NCBI RefSeq assembly: GCF_013167895.1
Contig: NZ_BLWC01000001.1
Span: 5,828,001 to 5,892,000 of the forward strand
Source of the DNA: Streptomyces fulvorobeus
GTDB taxonomy: Bacteria; Actinomycetota; Actinomycetes; Streptomycetales; Streptomycetaceae
Length of the DNA stretch: 64,000 bases
Reading direction: 5' to 3'
A model generated the notes under the pieces. It was not told the origin of the DNA, did no database searches, and worked only from the letters and a program-made list of their open reading frames with translations. Of the stretch, positions 1 through 8,862 are shown piece by piece (within the stretch, counting starts at the first letter, position 1; every line of letters starts with the position of its first letter). The position numbers and the translations under genes were made by a program.

Positions 1-2
1 GC

Positions 3-3000
3 CTCTCCGGCATCGACACGACCACGAAGGCTATCAGCAAGAGCGACGAGTACAAGAAGGCACTCGCGGGGCTGAGCGCTCCACAGCGCGATCTCTTCGA
101 AGCCATTGCCGGCCCGAAGGGGCTGAAGGTTGCATTCGACGAGTGGCAGAAGTCGCTACAGCCCGAAGTGCTCCCGCTCTTCACGCGAGGCATTGACGGT
201 GCGAAGAAATCTCTGCCCGGCCTGACGCCGCTCGTAACTGGCGCAGCAAAGGGCATTGAGACGCTGATGGATAAGGCGTCTGCTCAGTTGAAGACGCCAT
301 TCTGGGTATCCTTCAAGAAGGATTTGGCAGAAAGCGTACAACCTGCCGTTGAAGGCTTCGGAACGGCGTTTGGTAACGTCATCAAGGGCATCGCGGGTGT
401 CATCGACGCCTTCCTCCCGAAGATGGACGGGATCGCGAGCAGGTCGGACAGCATCACGGGCCGATTCGCGAAGTGGGGCAGCTCTCTAAAGGGCTCTCCC
501 GCCTTTGAGAAGTTCCTCCAGTACGTGAAGGATACATCGCCTGGATTGGCCGCGTTCCTGGGCGATATCATGCGCACGCTGCTGGACATTTCGAAGGCCC
601 TGGCTCCTCTCTCGGAAACCATGTTCGAGGTGCTCGGTCCGATGCTGGACGCCGTCTCATGGCTAGCGGTCAACGCGCCCGGTCTCGTGATAACTCTGTG
701 GTCGATGTATTTCGCGCAGAAGGCCATCGCGCTCGGAATGGCTGCCTTCGCCGGCGCCATGATCCTGTATCAAACGGTAATTGCCGGAGCGATTCTCGTA
801 ACGTCCGGCTGGGCGGTGGCAATCAACGCCACGGGAATCGTGCCGGTCATTCGCGCGATTGTTCTAATCGTCGCGCTGCTGGTCGCCGCAGTAATCTATG
901 CCTACAAGAACTGGGCTTGGTTCCGCATCGCGGTGGACTCCACGGCCCGCGCCATCAAGACGGCGGCGCTGTGGATCTGGGACGAGGGTCTCAAGCCAGC
1001 CTTCGCGGGCATCTGGACCGGAATGCAGGCCATCGGCACAGCTGCAATCTGGCTGTGGGACAAGGCCCTCGAACCGTCTTTCCGCTTCATCTCTGACGGC
1101 TCCGCATGGCTGGCCAAAGTCCTGATAGCGGTGCTGCTCCTGCCTGCGTACCTGGCGTTCCAGCAGCTCGGAGCCATCGGAATGTGGCTCTGGGAGAAAT
1201 CTCTCGGACCGGCCCTGGGCTGGGTAGGCGCTAAAGCGATGTGGCTCTGGGACAAGGCTTTGAAGCCGTCCTTCCAGTGGATCGGCGACAAGGCAACGTG
1301 GCTTAACGATAAGGCCATACGCCCCGCCATGAAGGAGTCTGCCAAGAATTTCCAGGCCCTTGGCGACGCCGGCTCGTGGCTATGGAACAAGATCCTGAAG
1401 CCAATTTTCCAGTGGATAGGCGACAAGGCAACGTGGCTGTACGACAAGGCCATCAAGCCGGCGTTCGATGCGGTCAAATTTGCGATGGGTCGAGTAGCCG
1501 ATTCTTTCAGAGATGGCAAAAACTCGATTAAGAAGTCTTGGGATCAAATCCAGGACATCGCAAAAAAGCCAGTGAAGTTCATCATCGATCACGTCTACAA
1601 CGACGGAATCGTCCCGCTGTGGAACAAGGTTGCGGCAATCACTGGCTCGGACAAACTGAAGAAACTGACCATCAAGGGCTTCCACACTGGCGGCATCATG
1701 TCCGGGTATTCCCCGGGCCGTGACGATCGCGTTGTGGCGGTTGGTGGCGGAGAAGCGATCATGCGGCCGGAGTGGACGCGTGCAGTTGGCGCGGACCGCA
1801 TCAACGCATGGAACGCAGCCGCCCGTTCAGGTGGCATCGGTGGCGTGCAGAAGGCGATCTCTGACGGCATGCCGGCCTACAAGGACGGCGGCATCGTCGG
1901 ATGGTTCAAGGACAAGGCGAACGACGTCGGGAGCTTCGTTTCCGGCGCCGCTGGATTCATGGACCCGACGAATCTGTTCGACAAGGCGACCAAGTTCGTA
2001 GCCTCGCAGATGAAGCCTCTTCTTACGAGCCCATGGTCTAAGTCCGTCGCGCAGATCCCCAGCAAGATGCTTTCCGGTCTGAAAGACAAGGCGCTCGACT
2101 TCTTCGGCTTTGGCGGAGGAGGAGGCAGTGGCCAGTGGATCAAGCCGGTAAACGCTGCCTACGGCACGCCTTTCGGTAAGAAGGGCTCGATGTGGTCCTC
2201 CGGGCAGCACACCGGGCTGGACTTCCCGGCAGCAGTCGGAGCAGCCGTCAAGGCGGTGGCTGCCGGCAAGGTCGCCATGGCGAAGTCTGGCGGCCCCTAC
2301 GGCAACCACATGATGGTCAGCCACGGAGGCGGCCTGACGTCGCTCTACGCTCACCTGTCCAAGATGCTCGCCTCATCAGGCGAGAGCGTGAAGCAGGGCG
2401 AGCAGATCGGCGCTGTGGGATCGACCGGCAACTCCAGCGGACCGCACCTCCACCTGGAGGCGCGAGTCAATGGCCGCGCGGTCGACCCCATGAGCTACAT
2501 CAACGGTGGCGGGGGCAGCAGCGGTGGTTCCGGCGTGCAGCGCTGGCGCAGCGTGGTGCAGCAGGCTCTCAAGCTGACAGGCAACCCTGCCGGCTTCGCG
2601 GACCTGACGCTCCGGCGCATGAATCAGGAGTCCGGCGGCAACCCGACCGCCGTCAACAACTGGGACATCAACGCCAAGAACGGCACTCCCAGCGTCGGCC
2701 TGATGCAGGTCATCAAGCCGACCTTCGACGCCTACGCCGCGAGCATGCGGAACGTGGGCCCGAAGATGCACGGCGTCAGCACCAACCCGCTGGCGAACGT
2801 GTACGCCTCCATGCGCTACGCCAAGAGTCGTTACGGCTCGCTCCCTGCCGCCTACAACAAGCCTGGCGGCTACTACGAGGGCGGCTTCCCGCAGCTGGGC
2901 GAGACCGCCTGGGTGGGTGAGAAGGGTCCGGAACTGTTGGAGTTCTTGACGCCTACACGGGTCCACTCTTCTCGCGACTCCATGGCCGTGGCTCGCCAGG

Positions 3001-3161
3001 CGAAGAACATCCCCGCAGCCAGCGGAGGGATGCCTCCAGCGGTCAACGTCGAAGCCCGCTTCTACATGGGCAACCGCGAGGTGACAGACCTCATCCGCAC
3101 CGAGATCGACGTCTACGACGCAGACACCGGACGAGCACTAGAGACAGGACGGATCATCTGA
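3..3161 (+). CDS. Tape measure protein with M23 peptidase and lytic transglycosylase domains (5' partial)
   Basis: Sets tail length in siphoviruses and fills the tail tube before ejection. The frame is open from the window edge, so the N terminus is missing; 1052 codons are visible. Hydrophobic segments (visible residues about 220-302) are followed by Trp-rich repeats of the form WLWDKALKPSFQWIGDK (about 317-495). A LytM/M23 domain follows with HTGLD (736-740) and HLH (815-817) as metal ligands, then an SLT-type domain with catalytic Glu in NQESGGN (E876). Both enzymes would help the tail cross peptidoglycan. Length and position before minor tail genes fit the family. The stop overlaps the next ATG. 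Confidence 0.93.
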   Translation, partial: LSGIDTTTKAISKSDEYKKALAGLSAPQRDLFEAIAGPKGLKVAFDEWQKSLQPEVLPLFTRGIDGAKKSLPGLTPLVTGAAKGIETLMDKASAQLKTPFWVSFKKDLAESVQPAVEGFGTAFGNVIKGIAGVIDAFLPKMDGIASRSDSITGRFAKWGSSLKGSPAFEKFLQYVKDTSPGLAAFLGDIMRTLLDISKALAPLSETMFEVLGPMLDAVSWLAVNAPGLVITLWSMYFAQKAIALGMAAFAGAMILYQTVIAGAILVTSGWAVAINATGIVPVIRAIVLIVALLVAAVIYAYKNWAWFRIAVDSTARAIKTAALWIWDEGLKPAFAGIWTGMQAIGTAAIWLWDKALEPSFRFISDGSAWLAKVLIAVLLLPAYLAFQQLGAIGMWLWEKSLGPALGWVGAKAMWLWDKALKPSFQWIGDKATWLNDKAIRPAMKESAKNFQALGDAGSWLWNKILKPIFQWIGDKATWLYDKAIKPAFDAVKFAMGRVADSFRDGKNSIKKSWDQIQDIAKKPVKFIIDHVYNDGIVPLWNKVAAITGSDKLKKLTIKGFHTGGIMSGYSPGRDDRVVAVGGGEAIMRPEWTRAVGADRINAWNAAARSGGIGGVQKAISDGMPAYKDGGIVGWFKDKANDVGSFVSGAAGFMDPTNLFDKATKFVASQMKPLLTSPWSKSVAQIPSKMLSGLKDKALDFFGFGGGGGSGQWIKPVNAAYGTPFGKKGSMWSSGQHTGLDFPAAVGAAVKAVAAGKVAMAKSGGPYGNHMMVSHGGGLTSLYAHLSKMLASSGESVKQGEQIGAVGSTGNSSGPHLHLEARVNGRAVDPMSYINGGGGSSGGSGVQRWRSVVQQALKLTGNPAGFADLTLRRMNQESGGNPTAVNNWDINAKNGTPSVGLMQVIKPTFDAYAASMRNVGPKMHGVSTNPLANVYASMRYAKSRYGSLPAAYNKPGGYYEGGFPQLGETAWVGEKGPELLEFLTPTRVHSSRDSMAVARQAKNIPAASGGMPPAVNVEARFYMGNREVTDLIRTEIDVYDADTGRALETGRII

Positions 3162-3310
3162 TGAGTGACGCCCCGCCAGAGACAGGCCCTATCTACACCG
3201 CTCCACCTCCGGTGGATGCACCTCAGCCTGGCCCCGGTGAGGTCTACAGCCCTGGCAGCGCTGATGGCGCGAACGGTGGCGTGGGCGATGGCGGGGGCGA
3301 CGGCGGATGA
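3161..3310 (+). CDS. Small Pro/Gly-rich protein between tail genes
   Basis: A 49-codon frame starting with ATG inside the tape measure stop (TGATG) and ending in an ATGA overlap with the next gene. This double coupling is the main argument that it is translated. The product begins MSDAPPETGPIYTAPPPVD and ends in a Gly/Asp-rich tail. No domain recognised; it could be a tail linker or chaperone-like peptide. Function unknown. Confidence 0.6.
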   Translation: MSDAPPETGPIYTAPPPVDAPQPGPGEVYSPGSADGANGGVGDGGGDGG

Positions 3311-5547
3311 GCGTAGTCACCAACCTTCTGCCAGCCAACACGAGCGGCATCGAGACGGATACGAGCGGGTGGACTGCCGGGAGTAACACGACTCTCAGCA
3401 AGTCCACTCGCTTCTACACGGGCGCCTCGTCGCTCGGCATGACGGCCACTGCCGCAGGCTCCGTAACGGCCACCATCTCCGCTCGCGTGGCGGTGGTGGC
3501 CGGCACGGAGTACACCGCGTACAGCTATTGGGCGGGTGTAGCGGCGGTAGCTGGCCGCATATCGACGATCCGCGTGGACTGGTACGCAGCCGTTTCGGGC
3601 GGCACCGCCATCAGCTCCACGACGTCGGCCGGTGTGGCACTGCCCAACGCCACCACGTGGGTCACACCTCCTCCAATCCTGATCGCCACAGCTCCCGCCG
3701 GAGCGGCATACGCGTCCGTCACAGTGTCATGCAGTGGGCTGGCGGCCGGAGCGACGGTAGTCACCGACGCAACTGCGTTCGGGCTGCCTGCGGCGGTGCC
3801 GGCCAACCTCCTCGCTTACAACGTGTCGGGTGTCGAGGTGGACACCTCGGGGTGGGGTGCGTGGGGGAACGTCACGCTGTCGCGGCTTACGACAGCGTGG
3901 GAGGGCTGGTACGGTCTCGCGCTGACCTCGGTAGCGGCCGGAGAGGTGCAGTCCGGCATGTCGGCCAACGTGCCTGTCGTGCCGGGCACGGAGTACGCAG
4001 GAGCCTCCGCAGTCCAGCCCATAGGCTCGGCAGGGGGCGCCGAGTTCAGGGTGGAGCTCCGGTGGTACAGCGCTGAGGGCACCTACATTTCGTCGTCACC
4101 GTCTACCCCGTGGACTCCAGCAGGGGGCGGGTGGACGCGCGTAACTGCCATTGGAGTGGCGCCGTCCGGCGCCGTGTTCGCCCGACTGAGACTGCGGGCG
4201 GTGGCGACAGGGGCGGGCCAGGTGTGGGCGTGCGACCGCATGGCCCTGATCCCCGCTCCGACTCCCAGCGGGAGTCTGCTCACGTACAACGTCTGCTCCA
4301 TGGAGGTCGACGCGTCAGGCTGGACCGCTATTAGCGGTTGCACTGTCAGTCGCTCCACGGACACCGCGTGGGAGGGCGTGGCGTCACTCCGCATCGACGA
4401 GATCGGCACAGCCGGAATGGACGCCACGGTGACTATGTCGGCTCCCGTCCCGGTTGCCCCCCGGCAGTCGTACCAGGTGACGCCGCATCTCAAGCTCGGC
4501 GTATCCGCCGAGCCGCGCAAGTTGATCGCGGGATTCATCTGGTACAACGCCGCAGACGAGGTCGTCGCCACCACAGCAGGCACGTGGACGCTGTCGGCGG
4601 GTAGCGGTTGGTACGTACCACCTACCAGCGCCGTGGCGCCAGCGACGGCTGCAAGACTGGCCGTTTCCTTCCGCATCATTTCGTCGGAGATCGGCCAGCC
4701 CGCATATCTGGACGACGTGTCACTAGTGCCTGGCGGACTAGCCGCAATCCCTGACGTCATACCTGATCGCTACGGCGTCTCCGTGGCGCTCCAAGGGCTC
4801 ACGGCTGGCGGTTACACGTACTGGGGGCTGTGGCGCGTAGGTGGCGACGGCACCATGACCGCAGTACGTGGCTCCAGTGGCGATCTCACGAAGGTCGCCA
4901 TCACGGGGGACGTGGCGGTGGTGGAGGACTACGAGGCGCCACTAGGCGTGGAGGTCCGCTATTACGTGAAGCTGTGGACCACGACTGCTTACCGATCAAC
5001 CATGTCGCTCCCCATCGTCGTCCCCGAGCCGCACCCGACTGAGATCGTCCTCAAAGATCCGGGCCTACCGGCGCGACAGACTACAGCGGTCGTCTCCAAG
5101 GGTGGCCAGCCGACGTGGACTCGTCGCGCCCGTCAGGGCGTCAACCCGGTCCGCGGACGAGCGCGACCGATCATCATCTCCGACATGCGCACGAGCCGTG
5201 AGGGCACGATGACGCTAATCACGGAGACGTCCGAAGACCTGGCGGCCATGTGGTGGCTCCTGGAGCCCGGAAACGCGCTGCTGATCCAGTGGCCGTCTCT
5301 CTGGGGTGAGACGGACGTCTATGTCTCTGTGGGCGACGTGGCGGAAGCTCCCGTCGTCGAATACGCGGAATACCGCGACCGCACGTGGACCGTGCCGCTA
5401 ACGGAGGTTGACCGCCCCATCGGAGGAGCTACCGGCTCGGCCGGCCGCACCTGGCAGTCAGTGACCACCGAGCATTCTGACTACCTGGACGTGCTCACCA
5501 CCTACGCCTCCTGGCTGGGCGTATACACCGGAGTGGAGGGCACCTGA
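3307..5547 (+). CDS. Minor tail protein with three repeated lectin-like modules
   Basis: 746 aa. Residues about 6-165, 166-322 and 323-480 are three diverged copies of one beta-rich module, each opening with a version of NLL-x-x-N-x-SG-x-E-x-D-x-SGW and resembling CBM4/9-type carbohydrate-binding folds. The C-terminal third (about 490-746) is a different region rich in beta strands. Position after the tape measure protein and before a DUF5047-type protein fits a distal-tail or baseplate component. Host-glycan binding is inferred from the module fold; no catalytic motif is seen. Overlaps neighbours by 4 and 1 nt, so the tail genes are translationally coupled. Confidence 0.82.
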   Translation: MSVVTNLLPANTSGIETDTSGWTAGSNTTLSKSTRFYTGASSLGMTATAAGSVTATISARVAVVAGTEYTAYSYWAGVAAVAGRISTIRVDWYAAVSGGTAISSTTSAGVALPNATTWVTPPPILIATAPAGAAYASVTVSCSGLAAGATVVTDATAFGLPAAVPANLLAYNVSGVEVDTSGWGAWGNVTLSRLTTAWEGWYGLALTSVAAGEVQSGMSANVPVVPGTEYAGASAVQPIGSAGGAEFRVELRWYSAEGTYISSSPSTPWTPAGGGWTRVTAIGVAPSGAVFARLRLRAVATGAGQVWACDRMALIPAPTPSGSLLTYNVCSMEVDASGWTAISGCTVSRSTDTAWEGVASLRIDEIGTAGMDATVTMSAPVPVAPRQSYQVTPHLKLGVSAEPRKLIAGFIWYNAADEVVATTAGTWTLSAGSGWYVPPTSAVAPATAARLAVSFRIISSEIGQPAYLDDVSLVPGGLAAIPDVIPDRYGVSVALQGLTAGGYTYWGLWRVGGDGTMTAVRGSSGDLTKVAITGDVAVVEDYEAPLGVEVRYYVKLWTTTAYRSTMSLPIVVPEPHPTEIVLKDPGLPARQTTAVVSKGGQPTWTRRARQGVNPVRGRARPIIISDMRTSREGTMTLITETSEDLAAMWWLLEPGNALLIQWPSLWGETDVYVSVGDVAEAPVVEYAEYRDRTWTVPLTEVDRPIGGATGSAGRTWQSVTTEHSDYLDVLTTYASWLGVYTGVEGT

Positions 5548-6656
5548 TGCAGCCAGTAACGCCGGCCTTCCTCCAGGCATTGACGACATCTCACTCCATG
5601 GCGATATCCGTGACCGCCATGTACGGCGGACTGGTCACCGTGCCCGATCTACCCGTCATGGATGGATCGGTCACGGTGGACCGGGGGAGCAAAGTCAGGC
5701 GCTCGCTGTCCCTGACGGTAAGCGATCCCAAGTACCTCCCCTTTGCTGAGCTGGACCCCCTGGCGGTCTACGGACAAAAGCTCGTGGTCCGTCGCGGAAT
5801 CCGGTTCGCCGGAGGGCTAATCGAATGGGTGCCGCTGGGGACGTTCCGCATCGACGAGCCACAGGGCGACACGCTTCTAGGCCCGATCACGCTTACCGGG
5901 CAGTCGTCAGAATGCCACATCATCGACGACAAATTCATGGCCCCCACCTCAACGCGCGGATACGCGACCTGCGTTACGGCGATGGAATACCTGATCCGGC
6001 AAACGCTGCCGGACGCTGTGATAGTCAACGAGACCGCAGGATCGCGCAACCCATCATGCGCCGTTGCGACATGGACCGCCGGCGCTGACCGATGGGACGC
6101 CGTCCAACAGATCGCCCTATCTATGCAGGCTGAGATCTACGTCGATGCCGTGGATCGATTCGTAATCGCGGATATCCCGAACGTCGAATCGTCTTCCGTT
6201 GTCTGGGACATCGCGGAGGGCGAGGGCGGAACACTGATGGCAGCGTCTCGTGCCATGTCCCGAACGGCCGTTTTCAACGCCGTTGTGGCCAGTGGGGAAA
6301 ATACCGCCGCTGGATCGGCGCCGGTAAGTGCGGTCGCCTACGACAGCGACCCCAGCAGTCCGACGAGATGGAATGGTCCATTCGGTCACGTGCCTAAACA
6401 CATCTCGTCGTCACTATGGCTGACAGTTCCACAGTGTCAAGCAGCGGCAAGTTACGCCCTCTTCGACGCGACGGCTCGGAATGTGTCAACGTACGTGAGC
6501 GCCATCCCTAACGCCGCGTTGGAGGCCGGAAATTGTCTGCGTCTCACCTACTCCGGTCGAAAGGAGTTGGCTATCGCGCAGTCGTTCACCATCCCCCTGA
6601 CGGCTGAAGGATCATCCTCTCTGACGCTCCGGGGCGGGAAGGAGGAGGCCGCATGA
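5547..6656 (+). CDS. Phage tail protein, DUF5047-like
   Basis: 369 aa, starting in a TGATG overlap with the preceding tail gene. The N-terminal part (about 35-125) has the pattern of actinophage DUF5047 tail proteins: DGSVTVDRGSKVRRSLSLTV, then LGTFRIDEP and LTGQSSE. These proteins lie between the tape measure and fibre genes and are thought to be tail-tip or baseplate components. No enzyme motif. Assignment rests on sequence pattern and gene order. Confidence 0.75.
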   Translation: MQPVTPAFLQALTTSHSMAISVTAMYGGLVTVPDLPVMDGSVTVDRGSKVRRSLSLTVSDPKYLPFAELDPLAVYGQKLVVRRGIRFAGGLIEWVPLGTFRIDEPQGDTLLGPITLTGQSSECHIIDDKFMAPTSTRGYATCVTAMEYLIRQTLPDAVIVNETAGSRNPSCAVATWTAGADRWDAVQQIALSMQAEIYVDAVDRFVIADIPNVESSSVVWDIAEGEGGTLMAASRAMSRTAVFNAVVASGENTAAGSAPVSAVAYDSDPSSPTRWNGPFGHVPKHISSSLWLTVPQCQAAASYALFDATARNVSTYVSAIPNAALEAGNCLRLTYSGRKELAIAQSFTIPLTAEGSSSLTLRGGKEEAA

Positions 6657-6913
6657 CCACACGTCAGAGGCTCGCAGATGCCATCCAGCGGGCCGCTAGC
6701 CGGGCAGTGTCACAGGAGTCCGCGGGCTGGATGCTCGCCTCTGTGACGGCTACCTACACGGACGGCACAGTCGACATCACCACCTCTCGCGGCCCCGTCG
6801 AAAGGGTCCGCCGGATGAAATCGTATTCCGCCCCGATTGTGGGCGACACGGTGAAGGTGGACTACAACCCTGACGGCAACTGGATCGTAATTGGCGCATT
6901 GGCGTCATCGTGA
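6653..6913 (+). CDS. Small tail-region protein, possible OB-fold
   Basis: 86 aa, ATGA overlap with the upstream tail gene. The core alternates short beta strands (LASVTATYTDGTVDITTS, then VGDTVKVDYNPDGNWIVIGAL), resembling small OB-like baseplate proteins. No specific family can be named. Likely made with the tail genes. Confidence 0.6.
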   Translation: MTTRQRLADAIQRAASRAVSQESAGWMLASVTATYTDGTVDITTSRGPVERVRRMKSYSAPIVGDTVKVDYNPDGNWIVIGALASS

Positions 6914-6930
6914 CTACAAGGAGCATCTGA

Positions 6931-7515
6931 GTGCCAGCAACTGACGGATACGGACAGGCGGTCCAGTACCCCGTCCTCTCCGACGCACCGAACATGGAGA
7001 ATGCTTTCCAAACGGCGGTGAATGGGATCGTCTCCCATTCCGTTCTGCGATTTGCCAACTCGAACGAGCGATCCGCGACGCTGACCGGGCAGTTCAAAGC
7101 CGTTCCGGGAATGATCAGCTACCTGATCGCCGAGGATCGCTGGGACCGATTCGACGGAGACAAGGTTTGGCGGCCTATGACTCCGGGAGCGTGGAAGCCG
7201 CTCACGTTCGCATCGGGCTACACGGCGTTTGGAGGTAGCCCCGGATATCGCATCGTCAATGGAAGCGTAGAGCTTCGAGGGGCCTTCCAGAGAACGAGTG
7301 GATCGAACTTCACGCAGGACTCAGAGATCTACGCTTTCACGCTGCCGACCGAAGCGCGGCCATCAACCGCTCGATCTTTTGTGGCGTCCGCTACGTACAA
7401 CGGCGGTGGCCACTCAGCGCGACTTGTAGCCCGCACTGACGGTGCCGTCGTGTACATCATCGGACACTCTGCGAACTTCATCTATCTGGACAGCGTCCGC
7501 TATTCGCTCGACTGA
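6931..7515 (+). CDS. Minor tail or tail-fibre tip protein
   Basis: 194 aa from a GTG start preceded by AAGGAG (6918-6923). The N-terminal half (MPATDGYGQAVQYPVLSDAP) and the later beta-rich stretch with RIVNGSVELRGAF look like the short fibre-tip proteins encoded last in many actinophage tail operons. A terminator follows, so this closes the tail transcript. Function inferred from position. Confidence 0.65.
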   Translation: MPATDGYGQAVQYPVLSDAPNMENAFQTAVNGIVSHSVLRFANSNERSATLTGQFKAVPGMISYLIAEDRWDRFDGDKVWRPMTPGAWKPLTFASGYTAFGGSPGYRIVNGSVELRGAFQRTSGSNFTQDSEIYAFTLPTEARPSTARSFVASATYNGGGHSARLVARTDGAVVYIIGHSANFIYLDSVRYSLD

Positions 7516-7540
7516 TCAGAGCTGCACCGCTAGTCATTCA

Positions 7541-7565
7541 CGCCCCGCCTCGTCGGGGCTTTTTC
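7541..7565 (+). terminator. Rho-independent terminator after tail operon
   Basis: GCCCCG / CGGGGC stem with a 6-nt loop, followed by five Ts. Classic intrinsic terminator; it separates the tail genes from the lysis genes. Confidence 0.85.
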
Positions 7566-7587
7566 TATGCCCGGGAGGGGACTCACC

Positions 7588-8508
7588 ATGGGTGAAATCT
7601 GGATCAAGGAAGCGGAGCGACTGGGGGACGGCAGCATCGGAGGTGCGATGGACTCGCCGTCTGCGCCCGGTCGCGTCGTCTGGCACACCACGGAGAGCGG
7701 CCACGGGAACGTCAGCTTCACCAACGTCGGTAAGTACCTGATCAACGTCGGCGCGGAGCCGCACATCCTGTACGACCCCACCACCGATCGCCTGGCGCAG
7801 TACGGGCCGCTGAACCAGTCCGCTCGCGCGCTGCGGAACGACGGCCTGACGAGGACGAACAGGACGGGCAAGGTCTGCATACAGATCGAAGTCCTGGCCC
7901 GCGCCAACACCCCCTTCACTGGCTATTGGAAGCCCGGCCCGAACTTCCGCGCTCTGATGCGCGCCATCCGTTCGTGGGGAGTCCCCGACTCCTGGCCGGC
8001 CGGAGCCCTGGCGAAGGTCTATGCGGACAGCAACGTGAGTCGCTCCCGCAACACATGGGCGAGCAAAGGCGGTCACTACGGCCACTGCAACGTGCCCGGT
8101 AATGACCACTGGGACCCCGGCTCGATCTCCCGCGCGGCCATCCTCGAAGCAGGGGCGCCGCGCGAGTCGACTGACGCGCCTGACGCGCCCTCGACTCCCG
8201 CGAAGCCTGCCGCGAAGCCGACCGTCGATCTCTCCAACCTCAAGGCTGCGGCACTCAGGGACCCGGACCTCAAGCAGGGTGGGACGACGCACCCCGCAGA
8301 CGTCCGCATCGTCGAAGCGGCCCTGAAGGCGGAGGGATTCCTCGCGGCGTCTCTGGCGTCGGATGGCTCCTTCGGCTCGTCCACCATCGCCGCATACCGC
8401 AAGTGGCAGCTGAAGTGCGGCTACACGGGCTCCGGAGCTGACGGCATCCCGGGCAAGGCGAGCTTGGAGAAGCTGGGCGCCAAGCGCGGTTTCAAGGTCA
8501 AGACGTGA
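7588..8508 (+). CDS. Endolysin: N-acetylmuramoyl-L-alanine amidase with peptidoglycan-binding domain
   Basis: 306 aa. Cleaves the amide bond between MurNAc and L-Ala at lysis. An amidase_2-like domain spans about 1-185, with candidate zinc ligands H33 (VVWHTT) and a second cluster GGHYGHCNVPGNDHWDPG holding H163, H166, H174 and D176. A linker rich in A/P/D/T (about 190-212) joins a C-terminal PG_binding_1-like domain (about 215-306). ATG 7588 was chosen over ATG 7567 because GGGAGGGG lies just before it. No signal peptide, so a holin is needed. The linker codons contain one of the dispersed 18-bp palindromes. Confidence 0.9.
   Translation: MGEIWIKEAERLGDGSIGGAMDSPSAPGRVVWHTTESGHGNVSFTNVGKYLINVGAEPHILYDPTTDRLAQYGPLNQSARALRNDGLTRTNRTGKVCIQIEVLARANTPFTGYWKPGPNFRALMRAIRSWGVPDSWPAGALAKVYADSNVSRSRNTWASKGGHYGHCNVPGNDHWDPGSISRAAILEAGAPRESTDAPDAPSTPAKPAAKPTVDLSNLKAAALRDPDLKQGGTTHPADVRIVEAALKAEGFLAASLASDGSFGSSTIAAYRKWQLKCGYTGSGADGIPGKASLEKLGAKRGFKVKT
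8160..8177. promoter_or_regulatory. Dispersed 18-bp palindrome, copy 1
   Basis: GCGCGAGTCGACTGACGC, within the endolysin linker codons. Matches GCG-NN-AGTCGACT-NN-CGC fully. One of few copies inside a gene; sits where protein sequence is least constrained. Confidence 0.6.
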
Positions 8509-8514
8509 TAGCCG

Positions 8515-8862
8515 ATGGCTCCTGAAATCGTCATCGCAGTCATCACCGCCGTATCCGTACTGGGTGCGGCGGTGGTGGCCGTAGTCCCAACGCTTATGAC
8601 CGCACACAAGCGCACACGCACCGCCGTGGGCCACGTAGAGGAATCCGTCCAGGAGCAAGGGGCCGAGACCCGCGCGGCCACCATCGAGGCCCTGGACGCC
8701 GTGGGAACCCGCCTGGAAGCCCGATTCAACGCCCGCGTCGATGACCTACGTGACGACATCGATGACATACGCGAGGACATCACGCGCGTCCGTGAGTGGC
8801 AGGCCGGCCACGACGCGGAACACATCATCAGCCGGCCCCGTACTGGAGGAGGAGACGCGTGA
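8515..8862 (+). CDS. Putative holin or lysis membrane protein
   Basis: 115 aa: one N-terminal membrane segment (about 4-27, IVIAVITAVSVLGAAVVAVV) followed by a coiled-coil region (about 40-95, with RVDDLRDDIDDIREDI). Membrane anchor plus coiled coil directly after the endolysin resembles actinophage DUF2746-type lysis-cassette proteins. Holin function is inferred from position; it could instead be a spanin-like or structural membrane protein. GTGA overlap with the fibre gene downstream. Confidence 0.65.
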   Translation: MAPEIVIAVITAVSVLGAAVVAVVPTLMTAHKRTRTAVGHVEESVQEQGAETRAATIEALDAVGTRLEARFNARVDDLRDDIDDIREDITRVREWQAGHDAEHIISRPRTGGGDA

